In this document: positions 51,107 to 59,243 of the stretch, piece by piece
Position numbering within the stretch: the stretch's first letter is position 1
How the letters are laid out: each line of letters opens with the position of its first letter
NCBI RefSeq assembly: GCF_015291665.1
Contig: NZ_CP030048.1
Coordinates: 7,041,501-7,105,500 of the forward strand
Origin: Bradyrhizobium sp. CCBAU 53338
Lineage (GTDB): Bacteria > Pseudomonadota > Alphaproteobacteria > Rhizobiales > Xanthobacteraceae
DNA: 64,000 nt
Direction of reading: 5' to 3'
The notes under the pieces: model-generated
The model's database searches: none
The model's input: the letters and a program-made list of their open reading frames with translations, nothing else
What the model was told of the DNA's origin: nothing
Made by a program: the position numbers and the translations under genes

Positions 51107-52821
51107 TCGACGACACCGGTACCGCGTCGGAGGATATGGACGCCCGGAGATGGAAGATCGCCGTCATCGACGACGATCCGGCCGTGCATGACGGCACGCG
51201 CTTTGCGCTCTCGGACTACAGCTTGAACGGCCAGAGCCTGGAGATCCTCTCCGCCCATTCCGCGGCGGAAGGCCGCAAGCTGATGGCCGAGCACGGCGAC
51301 ATCGCCGCGGTGCTGCTCGACGTCATCATGGAGACCGACGTCGCCGGCCTCGAGCTGGTCGAATACATCCGCAACGTGCTCAAGAACGAGACCGTGCGCA
51401 TCATCCTGCGCACCGGCCAGCCCGGCCAGGCGCCGGAGCGGCGCGTGATCGTGCAGTACGACATCAACGACTACAAGGCCAAGACCGAGCTCACGGCCGA
51501 CAAGCTGTTCACCTCGCTGACCGCGGCGCTGCGCTCCTACCAGCAGCTCGAGCGCATGGTGCAGACGCGGCGCGGGCTCGAGATCATCATCGACGCGGCC
51601 TCGACGCTGTACGACTTCAAGTCGATGCAGCGGCTCGCCGAGGGCGTGCTGACCCAGCTCGCCTCGCTGCTCAATGCCGATTGCGCCGGCATCCTCGTTC
51701 TGCGCGACAATGGCGGCGTCGACCCCGAGCTCTCCGTGCTCGCCGGCAGCGGCTGCTACAGCCGCTTCATCGGCACGACGTCGTCCAAGGCGCTCGATCC
51801 CGATTTGCGCGCGATGGTGGAGGCCGCGTTCCAGGGCCGCAAGAACGAATTCGCCGACCATCGCAGCGTGATCTATCTGCGCACCGGATCGGGCCGCGAG
51901 GTCGTGGTGCTACTGCAGGCCGAACGCGAGCTGTCCGAGACCGATCGTTCATTGGTGGAGATCTTCTCCTCCAGGCTCTCGATCGCGTTCGACAACGTCA
52001 TCCTCTATCAGCAGCTCCAGGACGCCAACACGCAGCTGGAAGACCGCGTCGCCCAGCGCACCCGCGCCTTGATGCAGGCCAACCGCCGCCTCTCGGCGCA
52101 ATGGCTGCGGCTGCAACGCGCCAACGGCTTCAAGAACGAGATTCTCGGCACCGTCGCCCACGATCTGAAGAACCCGCTCGGCGTCATCCTCGGCCGCACC
52201 GAGATGCTGAAGGAGCTGATCTCGACCGGCGCGTCCGCAAGCGGCGTGGTCGCCCAAGTCGATCACATCCGCGACGCCACCAAGCGCCTGACCACGATGG
52301 TCGACCATCTGATCTCGGACGCGATGGCGGATGCCTTCGACATCACCATCCGCCGCGAGCCGGTCGACGTCGCCGCGCTGGTGAAGGAAGTCGCCGAGGC
52401 GAACCAGCCGCTCGCGGTCAACAAGCAGCAGGCGATCAGCGTCACCGCGCCGGCCAACATCGTCACCATGTGCGACACCGACCGCATCCGCGAGGCGATC
52501 GACAACCTGATCAGCAACGCCATCAAATATTCGCCGATCGCCGGCAGGATCGCCGTGGCGGTCATCCACGAGGGCCACGACACCATCATCAAGGTCAGCG
52601 ACGAGGGCGCCGGCCTGTCGCCGGAGGATCTCGGCCGCCTGTTCGGCCGATTCCAGCGGCTATCCGCAAAACCGACGGCTGGCGAGAGCTCCACGGGGCT
52701 TGGGTTGTCCATCGTCAAGCGTATTATCGACATGCATGGCGGCGAGGTAACCGCCGACAGCGACGGCCCCGGCAAGGGCTCGACCTTCACCATCACCCTG
52801 CCCGCGACCGAGATGCCGTGA
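51076..52821 (+). CDS. receiver-DUF3369-histidine kinase hybrid
   Basis: A 581-residue soluble protein. The N-terminal receiver has DDD at 32-34 and the phosphate-accepting Asp82 (LLDVIM); a DUF3369 sensor part spans about 165-315; then a coiled coil, His362 in TVAHDLKNPLG, and an ATPase domain (NLISNAIKYS, DEGAGLS, STGLGLSI). The receiver-first order suggests it takes phosphate from the upstream kinase and then acts on the response regulator downstream. Confidence 0.87.
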   Translation: MAEQDDVLHLIDDTGTASEDMDARRWKIAVIDDDPAVHDGTRFALSDYSLNGQSLEILSAHSAAEGRKLMAEHGDIAAVLLDVIMETDVAGLELVEYIRNVLKNETVRIILRTGQPGQAPERRVIVQYDINDYKAKTELTADKLFTSLTAALRSYQQLERMVQTRRGLEIIIDAASTLYDFKSMQRLAEGVLTQLASLLNADCAGILVLRDNGGVDPELSVLAGSGCYSRFIGTTSSKALDPDLRAMVEAAFQGRKNEFADHRSVIYLRTGSGREVVVLLQAERELSETDRSLVEIFSSRLSIAFDNVILYQQLQDANTQLEDRVAQRTRALMQANRRLSAQWLRLQRANGFKNEILGTVAHDLKNPLGVILGRTEMLKELISTGASASGVVAQVDHIRDATKRLTTMVDHLISDAMADAFDITIRREPVDVAALVKEVAEANQPLAVNKQQAISVTAPANIVTMCDTDRIREAIDNLISNAIKYSPIAGRIAVAVIHEGHDTIIKVSDEGAGLSPEDLGRLFGRFQRLSAKPTAGESSTGLGLSIVKRIIDMHGGEVTADSDGPGKGSTFTITLPATEMP

Positions 52822-52845
52822 TTCGAGTATCGAGATCCGAGTGAC

Positions 52846-53583
52846 ATGACACAAAGCCAGCACATCATGATCGTCGACGACGAGGCCCCGGCCCGGGAGA
52901 TGGTCGGCGATTACCTCAAGATGCACGGCTTCACCGTGACGCTGTGCGACGGCGGCAAGGCCCTGCGCGCCGCGATCGACGGAGGCATGCCCGACCTCGT
53001 CGTGCTCGACCTCAACATGCCCGAGGAAGACGGGCTGTCGATCATCCGCGACCTCAAGAGCCGCATCAACGTGCCCGTGATCATGCTCACGGCGACGGCG
53101 AGCCCGATCGACCGCGTCGTCGGCCTCGAGCTCGGCGCCGACGACTACGTCGCAAAACCCTGCGAGCTGCGCGAGCTGATGGCGCGCATCCGCTCCGTCT
53201 TACGGCGAAGCGCGCCGGTGAAATCAGCGGGGTCCGACGCGGCGCCGGCGAAATCGGACAAGGATCAATTGGTGCGCTTCGGCACCAAATGGCTCGACCT
53301 CGAAGCCCAGGCCCTGCGCGACGACGAGGGCAACGAGCATCCGCTCACCGCATCCGAATTCGGGCTGCTCAAGGTGTTCGCGGCCAATCCGAAGCGCGTG
53401 CTGTCGCGCGAGCGCCTCCTGGAATTGGCCAATGCGCGCGACGCCGAAGCCTTCGACCGCGCCGTGGACCTGCGCATCATGCGCATCCGCCGCAAGATCG
53501 AGCCCGACCCGACCAAGCCTGCCGTGATCCGCACCATCCGCGGCGGCGGCTATCTGTTCTCGCCCGCGGGCGAGAAGGCTTAG
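52846..53583 (+). CDS. OmpR-family response regulator
   Basis: A 245-residue regulator. The receiver has Asp11/Asp12 and phosphoacceptor Asp55 (LDLNMPEEDG), with the Lys in AKPCELRE; the C-terminal winged helix has LTASEFGLLKVF and IRTIRGGGYLF. It lies 24 bp after the hybrid kinase and should be the output of the DctP-kinase-hybrid chain. Target genes are unknown. Confidence 0.9.
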   Translation: MTQSQHIMIVDDEAPAREMVGDYLKMHGFTVTLCDGGKALRAAIDGGMPDLVVLDLNMPEEDGLSIIRDLKSRINVPVIMLTATASPIDRVVGLELGADDYVAKPCELRELMARIRSVLRRSAPVKSAGSDAAPAKSDKDQLVRFGTKWLDLEAQALRDDEGNEHPLTASEFGLLKVFAANPKRVLSRERLLELANARDAEAFDRAVDLRIMRIRRKIEPDPTKPAVIRTIRGGGYLFSPAGEKA

Positions 53584-53882
53584 CATCGCCTCCGCGGTCG
53601 CCCCGACGAAGGCCAGGTCGACGGAAGCGTATGCGGTGCGACCAAACGCAAGCCCCGGAAAATCGTTCCTGCTCGTCCAAATCAGCGGTCCCGTATTTTC
53701 CGCACATTGAAATTCCACGCTTTTCCGGTCCGAATGTTTCGTCGCGACCCCTCCGACGAAACAATTTGGCGACGCACGAAACCATTTTCCCCTTTTCGTG
53801 CAGACGTCCCGAAACGTTGGCTCATTAACACTTTGGTCCAAGGAAACGCCGCTCGGTTGCGGCGCACCGGGGAGCCAAGTCC

Positions 53883-54494
53883 ATGCCGAACGTCATCGCC
53901 ATCAACGCCCAAGCCAGCCAGGGCATCATTGCCGCTCAGGCGACCTCGGACGACATGCTTCTCGAAAGCATTGCCGACGGCAACCGGACGGCCATGCACA
54001 TCCTCTACTGCCGTCACAATGTGCGGGTCTACCGCTTCATCCTGCGCATCGTGCGTGACGCCACCACGGCGGAAGACCTGGTCAGCCAGGTGTTCCTGGA
54101 CGTGTGGCGCACCGCCGGCCAGTTTCAGGGCCGCTCGCAGGTCTCGACCTGGCTGCTCTCGATCGCCCGCTTCAAGGCGCTCACCGCGATGCGCCAGCGC
54201 CGCTTCGAGGACATCGACCAGGAAGACGTGCGCGAAATTCCGGATGGATCCGACACGCCCGAGGCCTCGCTCGACCGCAGCGACACCAGCGCCATCCTGC
54301 GTGCCTGCGTCCAGAAACTGTCGCCCGCGCATCGCGAGATCATCACCCTCGTCTACTACCACGAGAAGTCGGTGGAGGAGGTCGGACGGATCATCGGCAT
54401 CCCCCAGAGCACGGTGAAGACGCGGATGTTCTACGCCCGCAAGCAACTCGCCGATCTGCTTAAGAATTGCGGCGTCGACCGTTTCGCCGCCTAA
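53883..54494 (+). CDS. ECF-type RNA polymerase sigma factor
   Basis: A 203-residue group 4 sigma factor. Region 2 (MHILYCRHNVRVYRFILRIV, AEDLVSQVFLDVWR) and region 4 (LSPAHREIITLVYYHEKSVE, IPQSTVKTRMFYARKQL) are complete. A 30-residue N-terminal extension precedes region 2. No anti-sigma gene is next to it: upstream is a 299-bp gap, and downstream is a gap ending in a terminator. Confidence 0.9.
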   Translation: MPNVIAINAQASQGIIAAQATSDDMLLESIADGNRTAMHILYCRHNVRVYRFILRIVRDATTAEDLVSQVFLDVWRTAGQFQGRSQVSTWLLSIARFKALTAMRQRRFEDIDQEDVREIPDGSDTPEASLDRSDTSAILRACVQKLSPAHREIITLVYYHEKSVEEVGRIIGIPQSTVKTRMFYARKQLADLLKNCGVDRFAA

Positions 54495-54800
54495 GATCAG
54501 ATATTTCAATGGGATAGGACCGGACCTCCGGCCCCGTCCCGGGACACCAAAGCGTTACCGCCGACGAAACAAATGAAACAAAGCACAACATCAGGCGGAA
54601 AAACTTCGTCCCTATAAAGCTGACATACGGTTTTTGCTTAAACCTCCCAAGACCTCCAGCGACCCGGACGGGATGCCCCCCTCCGGGTCGTTTTGTATTT
54701 GGGGCTGGGAGCAGCACCCCCCGTCACGAGCGCGTGACGGCGCGTAACGTCCGGCATCCCCATTCCGAACTGCCCTCGTGACTTCCATCACGAGTGCCCC
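54495..54800. other. gap after the sigma gene, with terminator
   Basis: 306 bp with no convincing gene. The only start with codons before the terminator gives 14 residues (MKQSTTSGGKTSSL, from 54573), too short to claim. The hairpin at 54660-54694 would end the sigma transcript after a 165-base tail, which could hold a small RNA or regulatory structure. The last 100 bp should hold the ccdA promoter. Confidence 0.4.
54660..54694 (+). terminator. rho-independent terminator after sigma gene
   Basis: CGACCCGGA pairs perfectly with TCCGGGTCG over a 13-base loop, followed by TTTT and a T-rich tail. It is 165 bp after the sigma stop codon and the clearest intrinsic terminator in the window. Confidence 0.8.
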
Positions 54801-55493
54801 ATGCTCGAATTGCTCTTCGCCATCCTCGCCGGCATCCTCACCATCGCCGCACCCTGCACGTTGCCGATGCTGCCGATCCTGCTCGGCGCCTCGATCGGGC
54901 GCTCGTCGCAGCTGCGGCCCGCGATGATCGCGCTCGGCTTCGTCGTTTCCTTTTCCGCCGTCGCTTTGCTGCTCGGCGCGCTGACGCGGGCCTTCGATTT
55001 CGATCCGAATGTGCTGCGCGAGGCGGCGGCGATCCTGCTGCTCGGCTTCGGCCTGTTGATGCTGTGGCCAACACCGTTCGAATGGCTGTCGCTCCGGCTC
55101 AATGGCTGGCTCAATTTGGGCGGCGGCGCGCAGCGCGAGGGCGCGCTGGGCGGACTCGTGCTTGGCACCACGCTCGGCCTGGTCTGGACGCCCTGCGCCG
55201 GTCCGGTGCTCGGCTCGATCCTGACGCTGGTCGCGACCTCGAAGAACCTCGCCTGGGCCGGCACGCTGCTGGTCGCCTACGCGATCGGCGCGGCGATCCC
55301 GATGCTGGCGATCGCCTATGGCGGACAGGCCGCGACCACGCGCGTGCGCAGCCTCGCCCGTATCTCGCCGCGGCTGCAGCAGGGGTTCGGCGTGGTCGTG
55401 ATCGCCTTCGCGCTCGCCGCCTACTTCCAATACGACACGCTGATCGTGGCGTGGCTCACCGGCTTCTATCCCACCGGCCAGATCGGCCTGTGA
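54801..55493 (+). CDS. CcdA/DsbD-type membrane thiol transporter
   Basis: A 230-residue membrane protein with six hydrophobic segments. The redox-active cysteines are Cys19 (APCTLP) and Cys132 (TPCAGP), each before a proline, as in CcdA. It carries electrons from cytoplasmic thioredoxin to periplasmic partners. The thioredoxin-like gene 30 bp downstream is its likely partner. Confidence 0.87.
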   Translation: MLELLFAILAGILTIAAPCTLPMLPILLGASIGRSSQLRPAMIALGFVVSFSAVALLLGALTRAFDFDPNVLREAAAILLLGFGLLMLWPTPFEWLSLRLNGWLNLGGGAQREGALGGLVLGTTLGLVWTPCAGPVLGSILTLVATSKNLAWAGTLLVAYAIGAAIPMLAIAYGGQAATTRVRSLARISPRLQQGFGVVVIAFALAAYFQYDTLIVAWLTGFYPTGQIGL

Positions 55494-55523
55494 TCGCCTC
55501 ACCTCTCAACGGAGAACAAGACC

Positions 55524-56090
55524 ATGACCTTCAAGCTGCTCGCCGTCTCCGCCGCCCTGATCGGTTTCGCCGTGACCGGTGCCGTCATCCCCGGCATCTG
55601 CGACGAGGCCACGCCCGCAGCGCCGGTCAAGATCGCGGCCGCGAGCCAGGCGGTGACCGCGCCCGACTTCGCCGGCATCAGCAACTGGTTCAACTCGAAG
55701 CCGCTCAACATCGCCGATCTCCGCGGCAAGGTCGTGCTGGTCGATTTCTGGACCTACGGCTGCGTCAACTGCGTCAACACGCTGCCGCACGTCACCGAGC
55801 TCTATGCAAAATACAAGGACAAGGGCCTGGTCGTGGTCGGCGTGCACACGCCCGAATTCCCGTTCGAGCGCTCAGCCTCCAATGTCCAGGCGGCGCTGAA
55901 GCGCCACGGCATCACCTATCCGGTGGCGCAGGACAATGATTCCAAAACCTGGGATGCCTACCGCAACCAATATTGGCCGGCGCAATATTTGATCGACCAG
56001 ACCGGCAAGATCGTGTTCCAGCACGAAGGCGAGGGCCGCTACGACGAGATCGATCGCACCGTGGCGAAGCTGCTGAACGCCAGCAGCTGA
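55524..56090 (+). CDS. periplasmic thioredoxin-like protein (TlpA/DipZ type)
   Basis: A 188-residue exported thioredoxin-fold protein. An N-terminal signal or anchor is followed by the active site Cys80-Val-Asn-Cys83 (DFWTYGCVNCVNTLP) and the cis-proline region (YWPAQYLID). The CVNC site and the TYGC context match the C-terminal part of DipZ. It works with the CcdA-like gene just upstream. Confidence 0.88.
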   Translation: MTFKLLAVSAALIGFAVTGAVIPGICDEATPAAPVKIAAASQAVTAPDFAGISNWFNSKPLNIADLRGKVVLVDFWTYGCVNCVNTLPHVTELYAKYKDKGLVVVGVHTPEFPFERSASNVQAALKRHGITYPVAQDNDSKTWDAYRNQYWPAQYLIDQTGKIVFQHEGEGRYDEIDRTVAKLLNASS

Positions 56091-56173
56091 TGCCGCATGC
56101 CGCGGCCATGTGATGCGGCTTGACTCCACGGACCCGTCCGTGGAGTTTCGCAGCCACCAAATCAGCCGCCGCA

Positions 56174-57148
56174 ATGAACGACGCGACCACCAGCAACGAC
56201 ATCCGCCTTCGCGAAGGCTCCTCGATCGCGCAGCGGCTTGTCGTGGCCGGCTCTGCGGCGGCCGTTGCGCTCTGCTTCACGCCGGGGCTGTTCACCCACG
56301 ATGTCCTGGAGGTGACCATCTCCGTGGTCGCGCTGCTGGCGGGGGCGGCGTTCGTCGGCGCGGTCATGCTGACGCCGGCGGTGGTGTGGATCATCACGCC
56401 GGACGAGATCCTGATCGGGCGACAGCGTCCGTTCGGGAAACTCCGGACGCGAATCGTCGCGAAAGACGACATCACGAGACTTCAGGTTCCCGGCAGCAAA
56501 ACCGCCAAAGCCCGCTTCCAGCTCGCCTTCACGCTGGCCTCGGGCGAACACCTGACCTCTCCGCCGCTCTCGGACGTCACCCATGTGCATGAGACCGTGG
56601 CGCGGATCGCGGCGCAGTTCGACGTCCCCGACGTCGAGGCGCCCGTCAATCCGCTCGATGCCAGCAATCCCGAGATGCGTCTTGGCGAACCCGTCGAGCC
56701 GTTCTCGCAGAGAGACATCAGGATGGCGGCGTTGATCGCCGTCGCGCTGAGTGTCGCACCCTATGCCTACAGGCTCTGGCGTGGCTTGCCGCCCCAATGG
56801 ATCGACTACACGCTGCTGCCGCTTGGCGTGGTCGCCGCGTTCGGCGTCTACCGATTTGCCAATCTCGTCACCGGCGCGTTCTGGGTCATCCGCGAGGGCG
56901 ATATTCGCGTCGAACGCCTTTGGGGCAATGGCCAGCCGCGTGAGGACTATATCGATGGGCCCGGCGTGAAAGCGATCACGGTCGAGCGGCGCGGCCGGTC
57001 CGAGGATGAGCATTGCATCGTGACGATCCGCCTGCAGTCCGGACGACGGTTTCGTAGCCCCCGGATCGGCTCGCGCAACGAGGCCCGCGCGGTCGGCGCC
57101 GAGATCGTCCGGCGGCTCGGGATCGGGGCGAAGGCCAACCAAATCTAG
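56174..57148 (+). CDS. hypothetical membrane protein with two PH-like repeats
   Basis: A 324-residue protein of no recognised family. Two hydrophobic pairs (about 25-70 and 195-235) are each followed by a beta-rich part with similar order (ITPDEILIGRQRPFGKLR and VIREGDIRVERLWGNG), which suggests an internal duplication of a membrane plus PH-like unit. The ATG at 56174 has no clear ribosome site; a TTG at 56120 is in frame. Confidence 0.6.
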   Translation: MNDATTSNDIRLREGSSIAQRLVVAGSAAAVALCFTPGLFTHDVLEVTISVVALLAGAAFVGAVMLTPAVVWIITPDEILIGRQRPFGKLRTRIVAKDDITRLQVPGSKTAKARFQLAFTLASGEHLTSPPLSDVTHVHETVARIAAQFDVPDVEAPVNPLDASNPEMRLGEPVEPFSQRDIRMAALIAVALSVAPYAYRLWRGLPPQWIDYTLLPLGVVAAFGVYRFANLVTGAFWVIREGDIRVERLWGNGQPREDYIDGPGVKAITVERRGRSEDEHCIVTIRLQSGRRFRSPRIGSRNEARAVGAEIVRRLGIGAKANQI

Positions 57149-57213
57149 GCACTTCTACCCAGACGCGAGATGACCGATGCGGCTTTTCGCGCCACCCCAC
57201 CCTGTTCATGGTG

Positions 57214-57227
57214 TTGATCCACGTCAA
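57214..57227. promoter_or_regulatory. FNR/FixK-like box upstream of L,D-transpeptidase gene
   Basis: TTGATCCACGTCAA matches the FNR/FixK consensus TTGAT-N4-ATCAA with one change. It is 119 bp before the ATG of the L,D-transpeptidase gene, a suitable distance for a class II activator site with a leader. In Bradyrhizobium such sites are used by FixK2 under low oxygen. Confidence 0.55.
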
Positions 57228-57345
57228 AAAACCAAAGCATTCTCGTGACATATCAACCGCGCGTGCCTTTAACTTGCCACGAAGCTGCCCCTGAGTTCAG
57301 ATGGTTCCTGACGATTTGCGCTGTGGCAGCGGGGAGAGCTTTGAA

Positions 57346-57939
57346 ATGACGGATTTTCGTCGCCTGACCGGGACATTGTTGGCTGCGATGGGGCTGATCC
57401 TGTCCGCGCCGCAAGCCTACGCCCAGCAGCCGGACCGCGGCGACGAGCCCGGCCTGATCGCCGACGACAGCTACCAGCTCGATCCGGAATGGCAGAAGCA
57501 GGTCGTTTACTACCGCACGACCGAACCGCCGGGCACCATCATCATCTCGACCGCCGAGCGTCACCTCTACCTGATCCAGCCCGGCGGGCGCGCGATCCGC
57601 TACGGCATCGGCGTCGGCCGCGACGGCTTCCAGTGGCAGGGCCTGGTGCAGATCACCAACAAGAAGGAATGGCCGGACTGGACGCCGCCACCGGAGATGA
57701 TCCAGCGCCAGCCTTACCTGCCGCGCTTCATGGCCGGCGGGCCGGGCAATCCGCTCGGCGCCCGCGCCATGTATCTGGGTACCACGGTCTATCGCATCCA
57801 CGGCACCAACCGCCCTGACACGATCGGCACCAAGGTGTCCTCGGGCTGCTTCCGTCTGGTCAACAACGACGTCGCCGATCTCTACGATCGCGTCCCTGTC
57901 GGGACCAAGGTCGTCATCAGGCAGAAGCCTGAACTCTAA
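57346..57939 (+). CDS. L,D-transpeptidase (YkuD family)
   Basis: A 197-residue cell-wall enzyme that forms 3-3 crosslinks or attaches proteins to peptidoglycan. The signal peptide is LTGTLLAAMGLILSAPQAYA. The YkuD domain has IHGTNRP and the catalytic Cys in SSGCFRLVNND. The start at 57346 has GGGGAGAG upstream, unlike an earlier in-frame ATG at 57301. An FNR/FixK-like site lies upstream. Confidence 0.9.
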   Translation: MTDFRRLTGTLLAAMGLILSAPQAYAQQPDRGDEPGLIADDSYQLDPEWQKQVVYYRTTEPPGTIIISTAERHLYLIQPGGRAIRYGIGVGRDGFQWQGLVQITNKKEWPDWTPPPEMIQRQPYLPRFMAGGPGNPLGARAMYLGTTVYRIHGTNRPDTIGTKVSSGCFRLVNNDVADLYDRVPVGTKVVIRQKPEL

Positions 57940-58034
57940 GCCTGCCGTTCGCACACGATCTCCTGCAATCCCCTTGGGATCGTGTGTCCCGCCTCTTCCA
58001 GAATTCCTTTTCCCGATTTTTTCGAGAGAGCAAC

Positions 58035-59075
58035 ATGATGCGCACATTTCGAGGCGGCCTGCTGATCGGGCTCGCGGTCGCCGTGCTGGTCGCCGCCTTG
58101 GCCATCACCTACGAGTTCTACGACACCCGCACGCTGAAGCGCACCGTGCGTCGCGGTGAAGTGCTGTGTGGCGTCAACAAGGGCCTGCCGGGCTTCTCGA
58201 TCCCCGACGACAAGGGCAACTGGACCGGCTTTGACGTCGATTTCTGCCGCGCGGTGGCCTCCGCAATCTTCGACGACCCGAACAAGGCGAAGTTCATTCC
58301 GCTCGACGCCAGCGAGCGCTTCAAGGAATTGCAGAGCCGCAAGGTCGATATCCTCTCGCGCAACTCGACCTGGAGCTTGTCGCGCGAGCTCCAATACGAT
58401 CTCTATTTCCCGGCGGTCGCCTATTACGACGGCGAAGGCTTCATGGTGCCGCGCTCCCGCAACAAGGAGACGTCGCTCGATCTCGCCGACAGCAAGGTCT
58501 GCGTTCAGTCCGGTACCACCACGCTGCTCAACCTCGCCGACTACTTCAAAGCCAACAACATGAAGTATGAGCTGATGAAGTTCGACAAGCTGGACGACGT
58601 GGTGAAGGCCTACGACACCGGCAAATGCGACACGCTCACCGCCGACGTCTCCCAGCTCTATGCGCTGCGGTTGAACCTGTCGAAACCCGGCGATCACATG
58701 ATCCTGCCCGACGTGATCTCCAAGGAACCGCTGGCCCCCGTCGTGCGCCAGCGCGACGACGACTGGATGATGATCGTGAAGTGGACGCTCTACGCCATGA
58801 TCAACGCGGAAGAACTCGGCGTCACGTCGCAGAACATCGACGAAGCGCTGAAGTCGAAGAAGCCGGAAGTGATGCGGCTGGTCGGTACCGAGGGCAATTA
58901 CGGCGAACAGCTCGGCCTCACCAAGGACTGGGCCGTGCGCATCATCCGCCACGTCGGCAATTACGGCGAGATGTACGAGCGCAACATCGGCGCGAAGTCG
59001 CAGCTCAAGATCCCGCGCGGCATGAACCAGCTGTGGAATGCGGGCGGCGTGCAGTACGCGCCGCCGATGAGGTAA
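58035..59075 (+). CDS. general amino-acid ABC transporter binding protein (AapJ-like)
   Basis: A 346-residue polar amino-acid binding protein. A hydrophobic N-terminus (GLLIGLAVAVLVAALAITYE) is a signal or anchor; then come GEVLCGVNKGLPGFSIPDDKG, TGFDVDFCRAVA and CVQSGTTTLLNLADYF, which resemble AapJ/BztA of Rhizobiales. No permease or ATPase is adjacent. The ATG at 58035 follows GAGAGAGCAAC. Confidence 0.85.
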   Translation: MMRTFRGGLLIGLAVAVLVAALAITYEFYDTRTLKRTVRRGEVLCGVNKGLPGFSIPDDKGNWTGFDVDFCRAVASAIFDDPNKAKFIPLDASERFKELQSRKVDILSRNSTWSLSRELQYDLYFPAVAYYDGEGFMVPRSRNKETSLDLADSKVCVQSGTTTLLNLADYFKANNMKYELMKFDKLDDVVKAYDTGKCDTLTADVSQLYALRLNLSKPGDHMILPDVISKEPLAPVVRQRDDDWMMIVKWTLYAMINAEELGVTSQNIDEALKSKKPEVMRLVGTEGNYGEQLGLTKDWAVRIIRHVGNYGEMYERNIGAKSQLKIPRGMNQLWNAGGVQYAPPMR

Positions 59076-59090
59076 GAAAGTCTAACCGCC

Positions 59091-59169
59091 GTCATTGCGA
59101 GCGTAGCGAAGCAATCCAGAGTCTTTCCACGAAGACAGTCTGGATTGCTTCGCTTCGTTCGCAATGACG
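59091..59169. repeat. palindromic intergenic repeat, GTCATTGCGAG type (second copy)
   Basis: Starts GTCATTGCGAGCG and ends TTCGCAATGACG, with AAGCAATCCAGA facing TCTGGATTGCTT. It lies between convergent genes, like the copy at 23866-23950. Confidence 0.75.
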
Positions 59170-59243
59170 GGTTCGGGGTAGGCGCCCTCCACACCCTCAA
59201 CTGTCATCGCACATGAGGCACGCCCTTCGCGCCTCAGCCTGCC

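Noticed and set aside
54573..54617. 14-codon frame MKQSTTSGGKTSSL after the sigma gene, considered as an anti-sigma or leader peptide
   Set aside because: Too short, no ribosome site, and no resemblance to NepR or zinc-binding anti-sigma proteins.
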